Positions 26,977-35,366 of a stretch of DNA of 64,000 bases are shown piece after piece; the stretch's first letter is position 1, and the number at the start of each line of letters is the position of its first letter. The stretch lies in NCBI GenBank assembly GCA_965237855.1, contig CBDEGK010000004.1:1072692-1136691 (forward strand). Reading direction: 5' to 3'. A program made the translations under genes and the position numbers. The stretch comes from CBDEGK01 sp965237855. Lineage in GTDB: Bacteria > Pseudomonadota > Gammaproteobacteria > Pseudomonadales > Halieaceae. The notes beneath the pieces are model-generated. The model was not told the DNA's origin and made no database searches. It saw only the letters and a program-made list of their open reading frames with translations.

Positions 26977-27715
26977 CGTCTGTTTTCGCACGCGCCACAC
27001 ACACCAACGAGGAGCCCACCAGGCCGCAGGGTAGATATCGATTCTCGAGAACCGCCCAGGCGCCGAGTATTCGATGCAAGCCCGACAGCAGGGCATTGCG
27101 AGCTGGCGGTTGAAACTGTTCAGAACGCCGCAGCCTCAACATATTCATGAACAGCGCAATCCAGTAGATACTGTGAAACAGGTAGCGGCTTCTCAACACC
27201 TGGTAACCACCTGCCTCCAGCTCATCTCGCAGGGCCGGCCGGGAATAACGCAGCTGGTGGCCCCAGTAATCGTCGTAGTTGCTCCACAACTCCTGTCGCG
27301 CAGGCACAGTGACCAACAGCTGTTTGCAGTTAGGCAGCGCCTGGCGGAGCTGGTTCAGGAATTGCGTACGCTGCTCGATGTGTTCGAGCACATCCAGCAA
27401 CAGCACCACTCCCACCTGTTCTCGCAGCCCCTGGGGTAGCTCAAACACACTGGTGCCGGTATGGACAAATTCCTTCACCGCGCCGGCCACCGGTGCCTCG
27501 CCAAGTTCCACACCAATACAGTTAACTCCACGGGCGCGCAGGAATGCGGTAGCGACGCCCATGCCACAGCCGACATCCAGCACCAACTCGTTCGGCTCGA
27601 TCATCGAAGTCAGAAGGCGCTGCAAGCAGTCATTGCGGGCGATATGCCAGAAATGTTTTTCGATACCCTCGGGATATCCTTCCAGATAAGCGTCGTGGTC
27701 GTAACTACTGGACAT
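26969..27715 (-). CDS. Class I SAM-dependent methyltransferase
   Basis: A 248-residue methyltransferase with motif I VLDVGCGMGVATAFL, the acidic ribose-binding region IGVELGEAP and the DVLEHIEQRTQFL motif of Methyltransf_23 enzymes. A short hydrophobic stretch near residue 175 (IYWIALFMNML) may touch the membrane. It lies directly after another methyltransferase gene (1 bp apart) in a leftward operon. It probably methylates a sugar or lipid-linked intermediate. Confidence 0.85.
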   Translation of the reverse strand: MSSSYDHDAYLEGYPEGIEKHFWHIARNDCLQRLLTSMIEPNELVLDVGCGMGVATAFLRARGVNCIGVELGEAPVAGAVKEFVHTGTSVFELPQGLREQVGVVLLLDVLEHIEQRTQFLNQLRQALPNCKQLLVTVPARQELWSNYDDYWGHQLRYSRPALRDELEAGGYQVLRSRYLFHSIYWIALFMNMLRLRRSEQFQPPARNALLSGLHRILGAWAVLENRYLPCGLVGSSLVCVARAKTDDA

Positions 27716-28654
27716 CTATGCCTGCTCCGCTAGAGGCTTGCGGGCATAGAACTTGAGACAGCCGGATCGGCGCAGCAACACAGACAGCAGGTTGACCGGA
27801 ATAAACAGCAATACCAGCGGCAGGTATAAACCGCTGCGACCGTGTTTTATCGCGGGATTGCGGCGGAGATCCTCGACCCCCCGCTGCAGGAAGTTCTGTA
27901 CCGACAGGGCCCAGTGACTGGTATTCAGTTCGTGGGTAATGCGGATCTGATCAAAGCCCGCGGCCTGCAGCCGCTGCCGCAGAATGTCAGGTGTGAACTG
28001 GAATGTGTGCCGGGGCACATGATTACCACCCCAATAGCGGCCGAACAACAAGCGGTCGAAGGAGGAAAAACCCGGGACTTCACCCACAAGGTGGGCCCCC
28101 GGGCGAAGTAGTCGCAGGCTCTTCTCCAGTTCCATGGCCGGATCCAGCGTGTGCTCAAGGTAATTATTCATCGAAACCAGATCATAGCTGTTTTCCGGCA
28201 CCTTGAAGTCGGCAAAGGTGCCCGCAAATGTCGTCAGTCCCTGCCCCTGCAAACGAGCCATCAGCTCAGCATTGAAATCGATACCCTCCAATCTCTCCAC
28301 GCCCAGGCTACGCAGGCCCAGCAAAAATTCGCCAGCGCCACAACCAATGTCCAGCACCCGGTCGCCGGGACCGACGAAGTTACGCATTTTGCGCCGAAAC
28401 AGCTGTTCCTTGAACCAATAGAGTGCCGCGAACAGGGAGCCGCGGGTATCCTTGTCGGCATAGCCGTGATAGTCAATATCATAGGCTCGCTTCAGATCGT
28501 CGAGATTGGGAAAGGGGTGCAACTGCACACCGCCACACTTGCTACAGCGTCGATATTCATACTCGCCTTCTACGCCGTATTCCCAGTCGCGGATTCCAGA
28601 TTCCACAACCTTGCCCGTTTGCCCCCGGCAATTGCGACAACTGTATTCAATCAC
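27716..28654 (-). CDS. Class I SAM methyltransferase with N-terminal zinc-ribbon-like motif
   Basis: A 312-residue enzyme. Two Cys pairs at the N-terminus (CRNC, then CSKCGG) form a zinc-ribbon-like module known from sugar methyltransferases of the Methyltransf_23/C-methyltransferase type. Motif I is VLDIGCGAGEFLLGL and the NNYLEHTLDP block follows. A C-terminal hydrophobic segment (LVLLFIPVNLLSVLL) may bind membrane. A GTG at 28654 with AGGTGAG just upstream fits better than the ORF start at 28702, which overlaps the desaturase. Confidence 0.83.
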   Translation of the reverse strand: MIEYSCRNCRGQTGKVVESGIRDWEYGVEGEYEYRRCSKCGGVQLHPFPNLDDLKRAYDIDYHGYADKDTRGSLFAALYWFKEQLFRRKMRNFVGPGDRVLDIGCGAGEFLLGLRSLGVERLEGIDFNAELMARLQGQGLTTFAGTFADFKVPENSYDLVSMNNYLEHTLDPAMELEKSLRLLRPGAHLVGEVPGFSSFDRLLFGRYWGGNHVPRHTFQFTPDILRQRLQAAGFDQIRITHELNTSHWALSVQNFLQRGVEDLRRNPAIKHGRSGLYLPLVLLFIPVNLLSVLLRRSGCLKFYARKPLAEQA

Positions 28655-28671
28655 TGTAGTCTCACCTGGAA

Positions 28672-29577
28672 CTACGCGGGCAACTGCTTGAACCACCGCC
28701 AAAGCAGTGAGAAGTAGCCGGCTTCATAGTGCTCGTAGCGCGGAGCTACCGTTGCTTCATGGTCATACAGCTCCGCCGAGGCCAGTTCATGAGCCCGAGG
28801 CAATTGAGCACAGGGCACATACACGTATGCATGGTGCTCGGCGTGGTAGTGAAAGTTGAAAGCTCCCAACAACTTCACTCCCAGCCCTGTCCCGGTAATG
28901 GTTCTCACGGTGCTTATGTCGTCCGGGCTTGCGTGCTCACAAAATGTCCGCAGGAAGGAATAGAATTTTCCAAAGGTAACAAGGGGAAGCAGCCACAACC
29001 ATATATAGTAATACCAGCCTATCGTCGCCGACATCAGTGCCAGCAAGCCAACTTGCACGAGAACCAGTTTCCAGCGATCCGAGGCTACTGCTCCCGACTG
29101 CTGCGAACCGCCTTGCTGTCGAAAACCAAAAAACTGCAGCAGTGCGTAGACTCCGACCAGGTTCATCAATGCCCGCCACAGCATTTGCCGACGACTGCGG
29201 GGGAAATTGGCATAACTTACATAGTCAAGATCTCGCTGTGGATCACCAAAATAGCGATGATGGTCGAGGTGTACTTGTTTGTAGCCCTCGCCAAATCCAA
29301 CCGGATAGGCACTCAACAGATACGCCCCGAGGTGTTGATGAGGGCTGCCGAAGCGGCCGTGAAGCCCTTCATGAAGGGCATTGAACAGGGCAAACTGGCC
29401 CCAGCCAATCAGGGCCCAGGCGATCAGCGTTACCAGCGCGAATCCGGGCCAGACCAATGGTGTGCTGGCACCCCAGGCAATGACTACCGCAAACATCAAG
29501 TAGATGCCCGCCACCTGCAGGTAGATCAGGTTGCTCGCCTGGCGAAGCTCGTCCACCCCCTCATTTTGCACAGTCAT
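28672..29577 (-). CDS. Fatty acid desaturase family protein
   Basis: A 301-residue integral membrane di-iron enzyme. The three histidine boxes are visible as HEGLH (first), HLDHH (second) and HYHAEHH (third), separated by hydrophobic segments. Members desaturate or hydroxylate fatty acyl chains, ceramides or carotenoids. It lies in the leftward glycan operon, 4 bp after the GtrB-like transferase, so it may act on the lipid part of a glycolipid. The substrate is unknown. Confidence 0.88.
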   Translation of the reverse strand: MTVQNEGVDELRQASNLIYLQVAGIYLMFAVVIAWGASTPLVWPGFALVTLIAWALIGWGQFALFNALHEGLHGRFGSPHQHLGAYLLSAYPVGFGEGYKQVHLDHHRYFGDPQRDLDYVSYANFPRSRRQMLWRALMNLVGVYALLQFFGFRQQGGSQQSGAVASDRWKLVLVQVGLLALMSATIGWYYYIWLWLLPLVTFGKFYSFLRTFCEHASPDDISTVRTITGTGLGVKLLGAFNFHYHAEHHAYVYVPCAQLPRAHELASAELYDHEATVAPRYEHYEAGYFSLLWRWFKQLPA

Positions 29578-29581
29578 GGGA

Positions 29582-30580
29582 CTAGCAGTTGTTCTTGTTG
29601 TGAGGGTGAATATGTGCTGCAGAGCAGCGCCCCTCCAACAGGTAAAGTGGGCGCCGTTTCACTTCGATATAGATTTTGCCGATATACTCGCCAACAATGC
29701 CGATGGCGAACAACTGGAAACCGCCCAGCAGGTAGATCGGCAATACGGTTGATGCCCAGCCGGGAATGGTTTCGCCCACCCAGATTGCCGCGTAGAGCAC
29801 CCAACCACCGAGGGTTATAGCAGCCAGCAGAATGAGGATTCCCATTGCCGCGATGAACCGCAGCGGTGCAACGGAGAACGATGTCAAACCCTTGAGAGAC
29901 AAGCTTAACATCGGCCAGAGCGTGTACTTGGACTGACCGGCGACTCGTTCATTGCGCTTGCAAAGCACCTGGGATGTCGCGAGCCCCAGTTGTGGAATTA
30001 TTCCACGAAGGTACAGGTTGGTCTCCCGGTACTGGCGCAACAGTCTTACAGCACGCCGACTCATCAGGCGAAAGTCGGCGTGGTCGCGAATGGTTTCAAT
30101 GCCGAGGGCCTCACTAAGCCAGTAGTGAAATGAAGCCGTCCAGCGCTTGAAACGAGTATCGGTAGTGCGATCGCTACGCACTGCATAGACGATCTCGCTT
30201 CCGTCCGCAGCCGCTGCCAGCATCTCGGGTAAAACGGCGATATCATCCTGCAGATCTGCATCCAGGCTAACCAGGTAGTCGGCGTCCGCCTCCAACAGGC
30301 CGGCCATCAATGCGTGTTGATGGCCAAAATTCCGGCTCAGCTTGAGTCCGGCAACAGGCAGGCCCTGCTCGGCATAGTCCAGGATTGTGTGCCAGGTGCC
30401 GTCAACGCTGCCGTCATCCACCAGGAAGATGAATGATTCCTCGCTGATTTTACCGGCAGCACAAAGTGACTCCAGTTCTGACACCAGTGCTGGCACGGTA
30501 ATGGGCAGCGCCGGCTCCTCGTTATAGCAAGGGACAACTAATCCAACGGTGGGACGCTCAAGGCGCTGGGATTCATTCAC
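29582..30580 (-). CDS. Polyprenyl-phosphate glycosyltransferase (GtrB/DPM1/ArnC-like GT2)
   Basis: A 332-residue GT2 enzyme that transfers a sugar from its nucleotide carrier to undecaprenyl phosphate on the cytoplasmic face. Landmarks are VPCYNEEPALP, FLVDDGSVDGTW, the metal-binding SLDADLQDD, and the Q-R-R-like acceptor region replaced here by LGLATSQVLCKRNERVAG. Two C-terminal transmembrane helices (around residues 235-300) are typical of GtrB and ArnC. It overlaps the upstream methyltransferase by 4 bp. Two GtrA genes in the window are plausible flippase partners. Confidence 0.9.
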   Translation of the reverse strand: MNESQRLERPTVGLVVPCYNEEPALPITVPALVSELESLCAAGKISEESFIFLVDDGSVDGTWHTILDYAEQGLPVAGLKLSRNFGHQHALMAGLLEADADYLVSLDADLQDDIAVLPEMLAAAADGSEIVYAVRSDRTTDTRFKRWTASFHYWLSEALGIETIRDHADFRLMSRRAVRLLRQYRETNLYLRGIIPQLGLATSQVLCKRNERVAGQSKYTLWPMLSLSLKGLTSFSVAPLRFIAAMGILILLAAITLGGWVLYAAIWVGETIPGWASTVLPIYLLGGFQLFAIGIVGEYIGKIYIEVKRRPLYLLEGRCSAAHIHPHNKNNC

Positions 30581-31347
30581 TGGGGGGGTTGTCCTTGAAG
30601 TCGAATGGCCAGGCTCTTTTTGACCACTGCAATGGCACTAATGACGGATAGTGGCAGCAAGGCCAGCATACGGCGGCGGAATCTGTAAGCTGCAGGTGCT
30701 ATGTCGATGGGCTCTTCGTCCGGATTAACTCGATAAGCCGCCAGTCGCCGGTGTAGTTCTGGCTTAACGTCGGCTTTAACATACAGGAAGGTATTATAAC
30801 GGTACCAGGGCATCACGGCTTTATTTCCACTCAACTCTTTGCGCAGCGGGTCGTACATACAAAAACCCTTTTGCTGGAACCGATACCGCCAGTAGCCATA
30901 AGTTTGTTCGTTTTGGTGATTTTCTCCCCCCTGGCCGGGGGGTGCCGCTGAAAACAAGATGATGTCGGCGTGCCCGCAGAGATTCGCGATCAGCTGTTCG
31001 CTGGCTGCCGGCGGAATATGCTCGGCAACTTCGAGACACTGGGCCAGGTCATAGCGCGAATCCAGCTGAAAAACTTCGGCGACATTGAAGGCACGGAACT
31101 CCTCCTCGGCAATCAGCAGCGACTCCGCCGAAAGATAATCTCCGTCCAACCCACAGACCTCGGTGACATGGGATTTCCACACTTGCAACCAGGCGCCGGC
31201 GCCACAACCCACATCCAAAACTGAGCCCAGGGTCAGCCCAATACGACGCAATAGCATGGGTACAACGACTGCCGCCGAGTCGAGGGAACCACGATTGATA
31301 TAGCGATAAAAAGCTTCGTCGTATTGGTACAGAAAGTTCACCAGCAC
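30577..31347 (-). CDS. Class I SAM-dependent methyltransferase
   Basis: A 256-residue methyltransferase with motif I SVLDVGCGAGAWLQVW, acidic GLDGDYLSA and the AQCLEVAEHIPP block. Downstream the sequence IILFSAAPPGQGGENHQNEQ is typical of methyltransferases found in polysaccharide clusters. It is the first gene of the long leftward operon (31347 to 24834) and is divergent from the ABC exporter at 31406. The 58-bp gap must carry promoters for both directions. Confidence 0.85.
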   Translation of the reverse strand: MLVNFLYQYDEAFYRYINRGSLDSAAVVVPMLLRRIGLTLGSVLDVGCGAGAWLQVWKSHVTEVCGLDGDYLSAESLLIAEEEFRAFNVAEVFQLDSRYDLAQCLEVAEHIPPAASEQLIANLCGHADIILFSAAPPGQGGENHQNEQTYGYWRYRFQQKGFCMYDPLRKELSGNKAVMPWYRYNTFLYVKADVKPELHRRLAAYRVNPDEEPIDIAPAAYRFRRRMLALLPLSVISAIAVVKKSLAIRLQGQPPQ

Positions 31348-31405
31348 TCGAGGTGGGGAAGGTGGTATATTACTTCAATATTCAGTCTCTTGGGCACCAA
31401 AGCCA

Positions 31406-32176
31406 GTGAAATTTTTCAGCGATCGCATCGACCTGTTGCTGTACATGGTCGTCTCCAGCGCGCGCAATGAATCCAGACAACTATACGCAGGTTTCTCCTG
31501 GTGGGTTCTGGAGCCATTGATTTACATGACTGTAATGTACCTGGTTTTTGCTGTGATACTGGAACGGGGCGGACCGGGATTTATCGGATTTCTGTTAATC
31601 GGATTTATCTTCTGGCGCTGGAACGACTCCTCGGTGAAGAAAGCCTCCATGTCACTGCTCAGCGCCAAAGCTATTCTTACCCAGGCTCAACTGCCGCCCG
31701 CGTTGTTTCCCCTGGCAGACGTGCTGTCCATTTTCGTGCGCTTCCTGATCATCCTGGTGCTGCTAACTGTATTTTCCATAGTCTACAGCGGCCAGTTTGG
31801 TCTCGCCTACCTGGCGCTGCCGCTGGTACTCGGCATCAACCTGTTGTTTATTTATGCGCTGGGACTGTGCCTGGGGCTGGTGGTCCCATTCCTGCCAGAC
31901 AGCAAAAAAGTTATCGACAGTGGCTTCCAGCTGCTGTTTTTTGCGTCCGGCATCTTTTATGACATCAGTGCACTCGATCCGGCCATGGCCAGAATTCTCT
32001 ATCTCAATCCATTCGCCAACTTCCTGACTCTGTACCGGGGCATCATGCTCGACGGCAGCTTCCCCACTGTGCAATTACTCATAGTACCGCTGTCGGCGAC
32101 TGCAGTGCTGTGCATTCTGGTACTGATTTCCCACCGCTACCTGACACCGCGCCTGCCCAAGGCCCTGCTTCGATAG
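31406..32176 (+). CDS. ABC-2 polysaccharide exporter permease (Wzm-like)
   Basis: A 256-residue permease with six transmembrane helices, beginning at a GTG (31406). The conserved FSWWVLEPLIYM near the N-terminus and LNPFANFLTLYRGIML near the C-terminus are signatures of ABC-2 O-antigen/capsule/teichoic acid exporters. It moves completed, lipid-linked glycan from cytoplasm to periplasm with the ATPase encoded next. This shows that the main glycan of the cluster is assembled in the cytoplasm and exported by the ABC pathway. No wzx or wzy gene was recognised. Confidence 0.9.
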   Translation: MKFFSDRIDLLLYMVVSSARNESRQLYAGFSWWVLEPLIYMTVMYLVFAVILERGGPGFIGFLLIGFIFWRWNDSSVKKASMSLLSAKAILTQAQLPPALFPLADVLSIFVRFLIILVLLTVFSIVYSGQFGLAYLALPLVLGINLLFIYALGLCLGLVVPFLPDSKKVIDSGFQLLFFASGIFYDISALDPAMARILYLNPFANFLTLYRGIMLDGSFPTVQLLIVPLSATAVLCILVLISHRYLTPRLPKALLR

Positions 32177-33324
32177 TGAGCAAACTCGAAATGCCGACCA
32201 CAACAACAACGGTGATGTCGCTGCGAGATATTCATCTGCACTACTTCGGTCAGCGCTCCCTCCGGCGCCAAACCAGGAAAGAGGTGCTCCGAGGCATAGA
32301 CCTGGAGATACGCAGCGGCGAGACGCTCGGCATTCTTGGCCGTAACGGGGCCGGTAAAAGCTCCCTGCTGAAAATACTGGCGGGGGTGCTGCCACCCGAT
32401 CGCGGCCAGGTAATTCGCCACCGCAAAGACCTCAAAGTGTCCCTGCTGACACTGCAGCTCGGCTTCCAGGCTAATCTGAGCGGTCATGAGAATGCCGTCC
32501 TCGGATGCCTTTTAACGGGCTTGTCACGGCGTGCCAGTGAAGTATTGCTACCGCAGATTATTGAGTTCTCCGGCCTCGGCTCGGTGGCCGATGAACCATT
32601 GAACAGCTATTCGTCGGGTATGCGCGCCCGGCTCGGCTTTTCGGTGGCCTACTTCACCCAGGCGGACATGGTTTTGATCGACGAAGTGGTGGGTGTCGGT
32701 GATCACGAGTTCAAGCTTAAATCGCGGGAGGCCATCTACAACACCATTCGCTCTGACCGCACCGTAGTATTGGTCTCCCATGATGAAAACCTGATGGCGG
32801 ATCTCTGTGACAGCCTGGTCTGGCTGGAAGGAGGCCGCTGCATCATGCACGGCCCGGTGAGCAAGGTACTGGAAACCTATCACGACTACGATCACCTGGT
32901 GAACGAGTTGTCAGCGCGCCTTGGGGCGACTACCGAGGAATTCCGTCAGCACCCCGACAATGCTGACCCAGTCGGCCTCCTCAAGCGCTTTCGCGCGAAT
33001 CTCAAGCGACAGAGAGAGGTGCTAATAGAATCTACGCAACTCAAGAAGGACGACGCCGTCAGGTACTATTTCCCCAGCCGCCGCGAAAGCAACTCGAACC
33101 TGGTGGTAGAGGAATGCGGTTCCACAGTATGGGTGGAGAACCTGCACAGCGTCGCCCGGGGGGACGATAAACAGGTACGTGCACTGTACCAGCAGTTCGA
33201 GGGAATATTGCTGACCACTTCGCGACTGAGCAAAACAAAGATGCGCGACATGAGATCGACCCTGTTGAGCCGACAAATGATGGATACCCTCCACAAGGTG
33301 GCGGCAATGAATACAAAAAAGTGA
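32176..33324 (+). CDS. ABC polysaccharide exporter ATP-binding protein (Wzt-like) with extra C-terminal region
   Basis: The ATPase of the glycan exporter. Walker A is GRNGAGKSS, the ABC signature is YSSGMRARLGF and Walker B is MVLIDEVVGVGD, followed by the switch HDE. A GTG at 32176 overlaps the permease stop by 1 base; an ATG 15 bp later is the alternative. The NBD ends near residue 240. About 140 more residues follow, and I do not recognise them as the usual Wzt carbohydrate-binding beta-sandwich: they are charged, partly helical and include RYYFPSRRESNSN. They may couple export to chain state or to a partner. Confidence 0.88.
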   Translation: MSKLEMPTTTTTVMSLRDIHLHYFGQRSLRRQTRKEVLRGIDLEIRSGETLGILGRNGAGKSSLLKILAGVLPPDRGQVIRHRKDLKVSLLTLQLGFQANLSGHENAVLGCLLTGLSRRASEVLLPQIIEFSGLGSVADEPLNSYSSGMRARLGFSVAYFTQADMVLIDEVVGVGDHEFKLKSREAIYNTIRSDRTVVLVSHDENLMADLCDSLVWLEGGRCIMHGPVSKVLETYHDYDHLVNELSARLGATTEEFRQHPDNADPVGLLKRFRANLKRQREVLIESTQLKKDDAVRYYFPSRRESNSNLVVEECGSTVWVENLHSVARGDDKQVRALYQQFEGILLTTSRLSKTKMRDMRSTLLSRQMMDTLHKVAAMNTKK

Positions 33325-34277
33325 ATGACGAACTGAAATCGAGCAACTCCCTGATCGGGAATAGCGAACAGATGCAATTCCGGCTGGAAGAAGAGGGATA
33401 TCTCTATCTGCAACAAGTGCTGGATACTGGCCCTATTGTGGAACTTAGAGCCCACATTCTCGAAGTTTTCAGAGACAAGGGATGGCTACAGGCAGGCGAC
33501 GGAGAGCTCGCTGGGCGCATTCCCACAGTTGAAGGCGAGGACGATTTTTTTGAGGTCTACGACGAGGTTCAAAAACTGGAATCGCTGCACAGCCTGGCCC
33601 ATCAACCAGAGCTCGCAGAGATCATGCGCACAGCGGTGGGGCCCACTGCCTTTCCCCATCCTCTCGGTATCGTCCGCCTGGTTTTCCCGGAAAATCTGGA
33701 GTGCACAACGCCTCCACACCAGGACTTCCCCAACAACCAGGGAACCGAAGCGCTGTACGCCAGCTGGATTCCACTGGCAGACTACCCCCGGGCGCTGGGT
33801 GGATTGTCTGTATTAGAGTCCTCCGGCAGCCTGGGTTTGTTACCCCTGGAGTTTTCCCTCGGAGCCGGTGGGCGTCAGTCCAGGCTGCCGGAGAAAGCTG
33901 CCAAATTGCGCTGGCTGACAACCGATTTTCGCTGCGGTGATGTATTGATTTTCGGGGATGGGCCGGTGTACCGCTCCCTACCCAATCACAGCGACGACCA
34001 ATTTCGGTTGAGCGTGGACTTTCGCTTCCAGGAAGAGGGACAGCCGCTGACCCCCAGTGTACTGGAGCCTCATTTCGGCCGCCTCAGCTGGGATCAAATC
34101 TATGCGGATTGGAGCTCCGGTGCCTTGCAGTATTACTGGCACAACAAAAACTATGATGTTGTTCCCTGGGATGACCGCATCCACGCCCTGCCTAATGATC
34201 ACATCAGAGAGGCAATTCGCCTGTCGCGTCAGTACAAGCAGCGTCGCGAACAAGTCGGCGCCGGCAAGAAAAACTGA
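33321..34277 (+). CDS. Phytanoyl-CoA dioxygenase (PhyH) family protein
   Basis: A 318-residue non-haem Fe(II)/2-oxoglutarate oxygenase. The iron-binding H-x-D is seen in PPHQDFPNNQG, and the distal His and 2OG-binding Arg in LPNHSDDQFRLSVDFR. It overlaps the Wzt gene by 4 bp, so it belongs to the exporter operon. In polysaccharide clusters, PhyH-type enzymes hydroxylate sugars or lipid carriers. The target here is unknown. Confidence 0.85.
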   Translation: MNDELKSSNSLIGNSEQMQFRLEEEGYLYLQQVLDTGPIVELRAHILEVFRDKGWLQAGDGELAGRIPTVEGEDDFFEVYDEVQKLESLHSLAHQPELAEIMRTAVGPTAFPHPLGIVRLVFPENLECTTPPHQDFPNNQGTEALYASWIPLADYPRALGGLSVLESSGSLGLLPLEFSLGAGGRQSRLPEKAAKLRWLTTDFRCGDVLIFGDGPVYRSLPNHSDDQFRLSVDFRFQEEGQPLTPSVLEPHFGRLSWDQIYADWSSGALQYYWHNKNYDVVPWDDRIHALPNDHIREAIRLSRQYKQRREQVGAGKKN

Positions 34278-34279
34278 TA

Positions 34280-35287
34280 TCAAGCTGGAGGCTGATAGTG
34301 CAACCCCAGTCGCGCCAGGTGCTCAAAGACCATAGGTGAGGCAGCTGCCGGCAATGCTTCTTCGCCCTCATCTTGCGGTTGCAGCCACATCGCGGATGCG
34401 GGCATCTCTCCTCGCAGTATCGGGTTAATGGTCGGCCCCTGGAAATCCGCCCCCCTCAGTTGACGATACTCTTCCTGCAACTGAACAAACTTCTGCACCT
34501 GTTGCACGCCGCCGCCGGTTGTGACGCCCCCGTGAATCTGGTGGAAGCAGCCCTCGCCCAGCAAGTAATAGAGGGGTGGCGTGCCCAGTTCGCAGGCGCG
34601 CTTGTAAAAGTCATGATTGGACAAACCCCCTCCCGAGGCTTTGAAGGCCGGATCATAGCCTCCAAGGCCGTCGAAACGACTGCGCTTGAGGAATATGCAA
34701 TTGCACTCTGCGATCGGCCCGGACCAGCCGAAGCGGGCTGAACCGGAAACGCTGGCGATCTCGAACAGTCGATAGCCGTCAGCAAGCCAGTCGATTCGTT
34801 CCAGTAACTGATCTTCGATTGCCTGGTTGTAGCCGCGTAGGCTGGACACACTTTGGTGCTCCGGTCCCAGATGAAATCCCAGCGTCGCCACAACCGCATC
34901 AGGGCTGGTTTCGAATGCATCTCGGGCTCCACGCAATACTCCCGGGGTCAACATTCGGGCTCCGTCGATGATGACAGCAACATGCTCGCCATAGCTTTGG
35001 GAAACCGCTTGGTTAATGGCGGTGCCGGGGGCAGGCAGGGCGTCGTCAACGCGTATTAAGCGAAAGTTCGTGCCATATCGGCTGACTTGGTCCTCAGACA
35101 GGGGCATTGGCGAGCCGTTGTCAACAACAATGACCTCGTAGTCGTCCGGCGTCATGTCGAGCTGGTAGCTACTACACAGGCTTTGCAGTGTGCGCTCGAT
35201 TTCCCGTTGCATGTCATAGCAGATCACGATCACAGAGAACCGATAGCGGTGTTTTTTAACAAAGCGGAATATCCGCGACAAGCCCAT
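34280..35287 (-). CDS. Glycosyltransferase family 2 (DGAR-type paralog 3)
   Basis: A 335-residue GT2 protein related to the tandem pair at 6024 and 6956: FSVIVICYDM, YEVIVVDNGS, IIDGARMLTPG in place of a full DxD, and HQIHGGVTTG. I prefer the ATG at 35287 (MGLSRIF), preceded by GGAAGA. A GTG at 35332 would add 15 residues. It is convergent with the PhyH gene (2-bp gap) and divergent from the large fusion at 35367. Sugar specificity is unknown. Confidence 0.8.
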   Translation of the reverse strand: MGLSRIFRFVKKHRYRFSVIVICYDMQREIERTLQSLCSSYQLDMTPDDYEVIVVDNGSPMPLSEDQVSRYGTNFRLIRVDDALPAPGTAINQAVSQSYGEHVAVIIDGARMLTPGVLRGARDAFETSPDAVVATLGFHLGPEHQSVSSLRGYNQAIEDQLLERIDWLADGYRLFEIASVSGSARFGWSGPIAECNCIFLKRSRFDGLGGYDPAFKASGGGLSNHDFYKRACELGTPPLYYLLGEGCFHQIHGGVTTGGGVQQVQKFVQLQEEYRQLRGADFQGPTINPILRGEMPASAMWLQPQDEGEEALPAAASPMVFEHLARLGLHYQPPA

Positions 35288-35366
35288 TTCGAGTTCTTCC
35301 GGAGGTGACCGTAGACCCCGATTATGTGACACTATGAAAACCTAATAAATAGCTTTCCCTATATTC

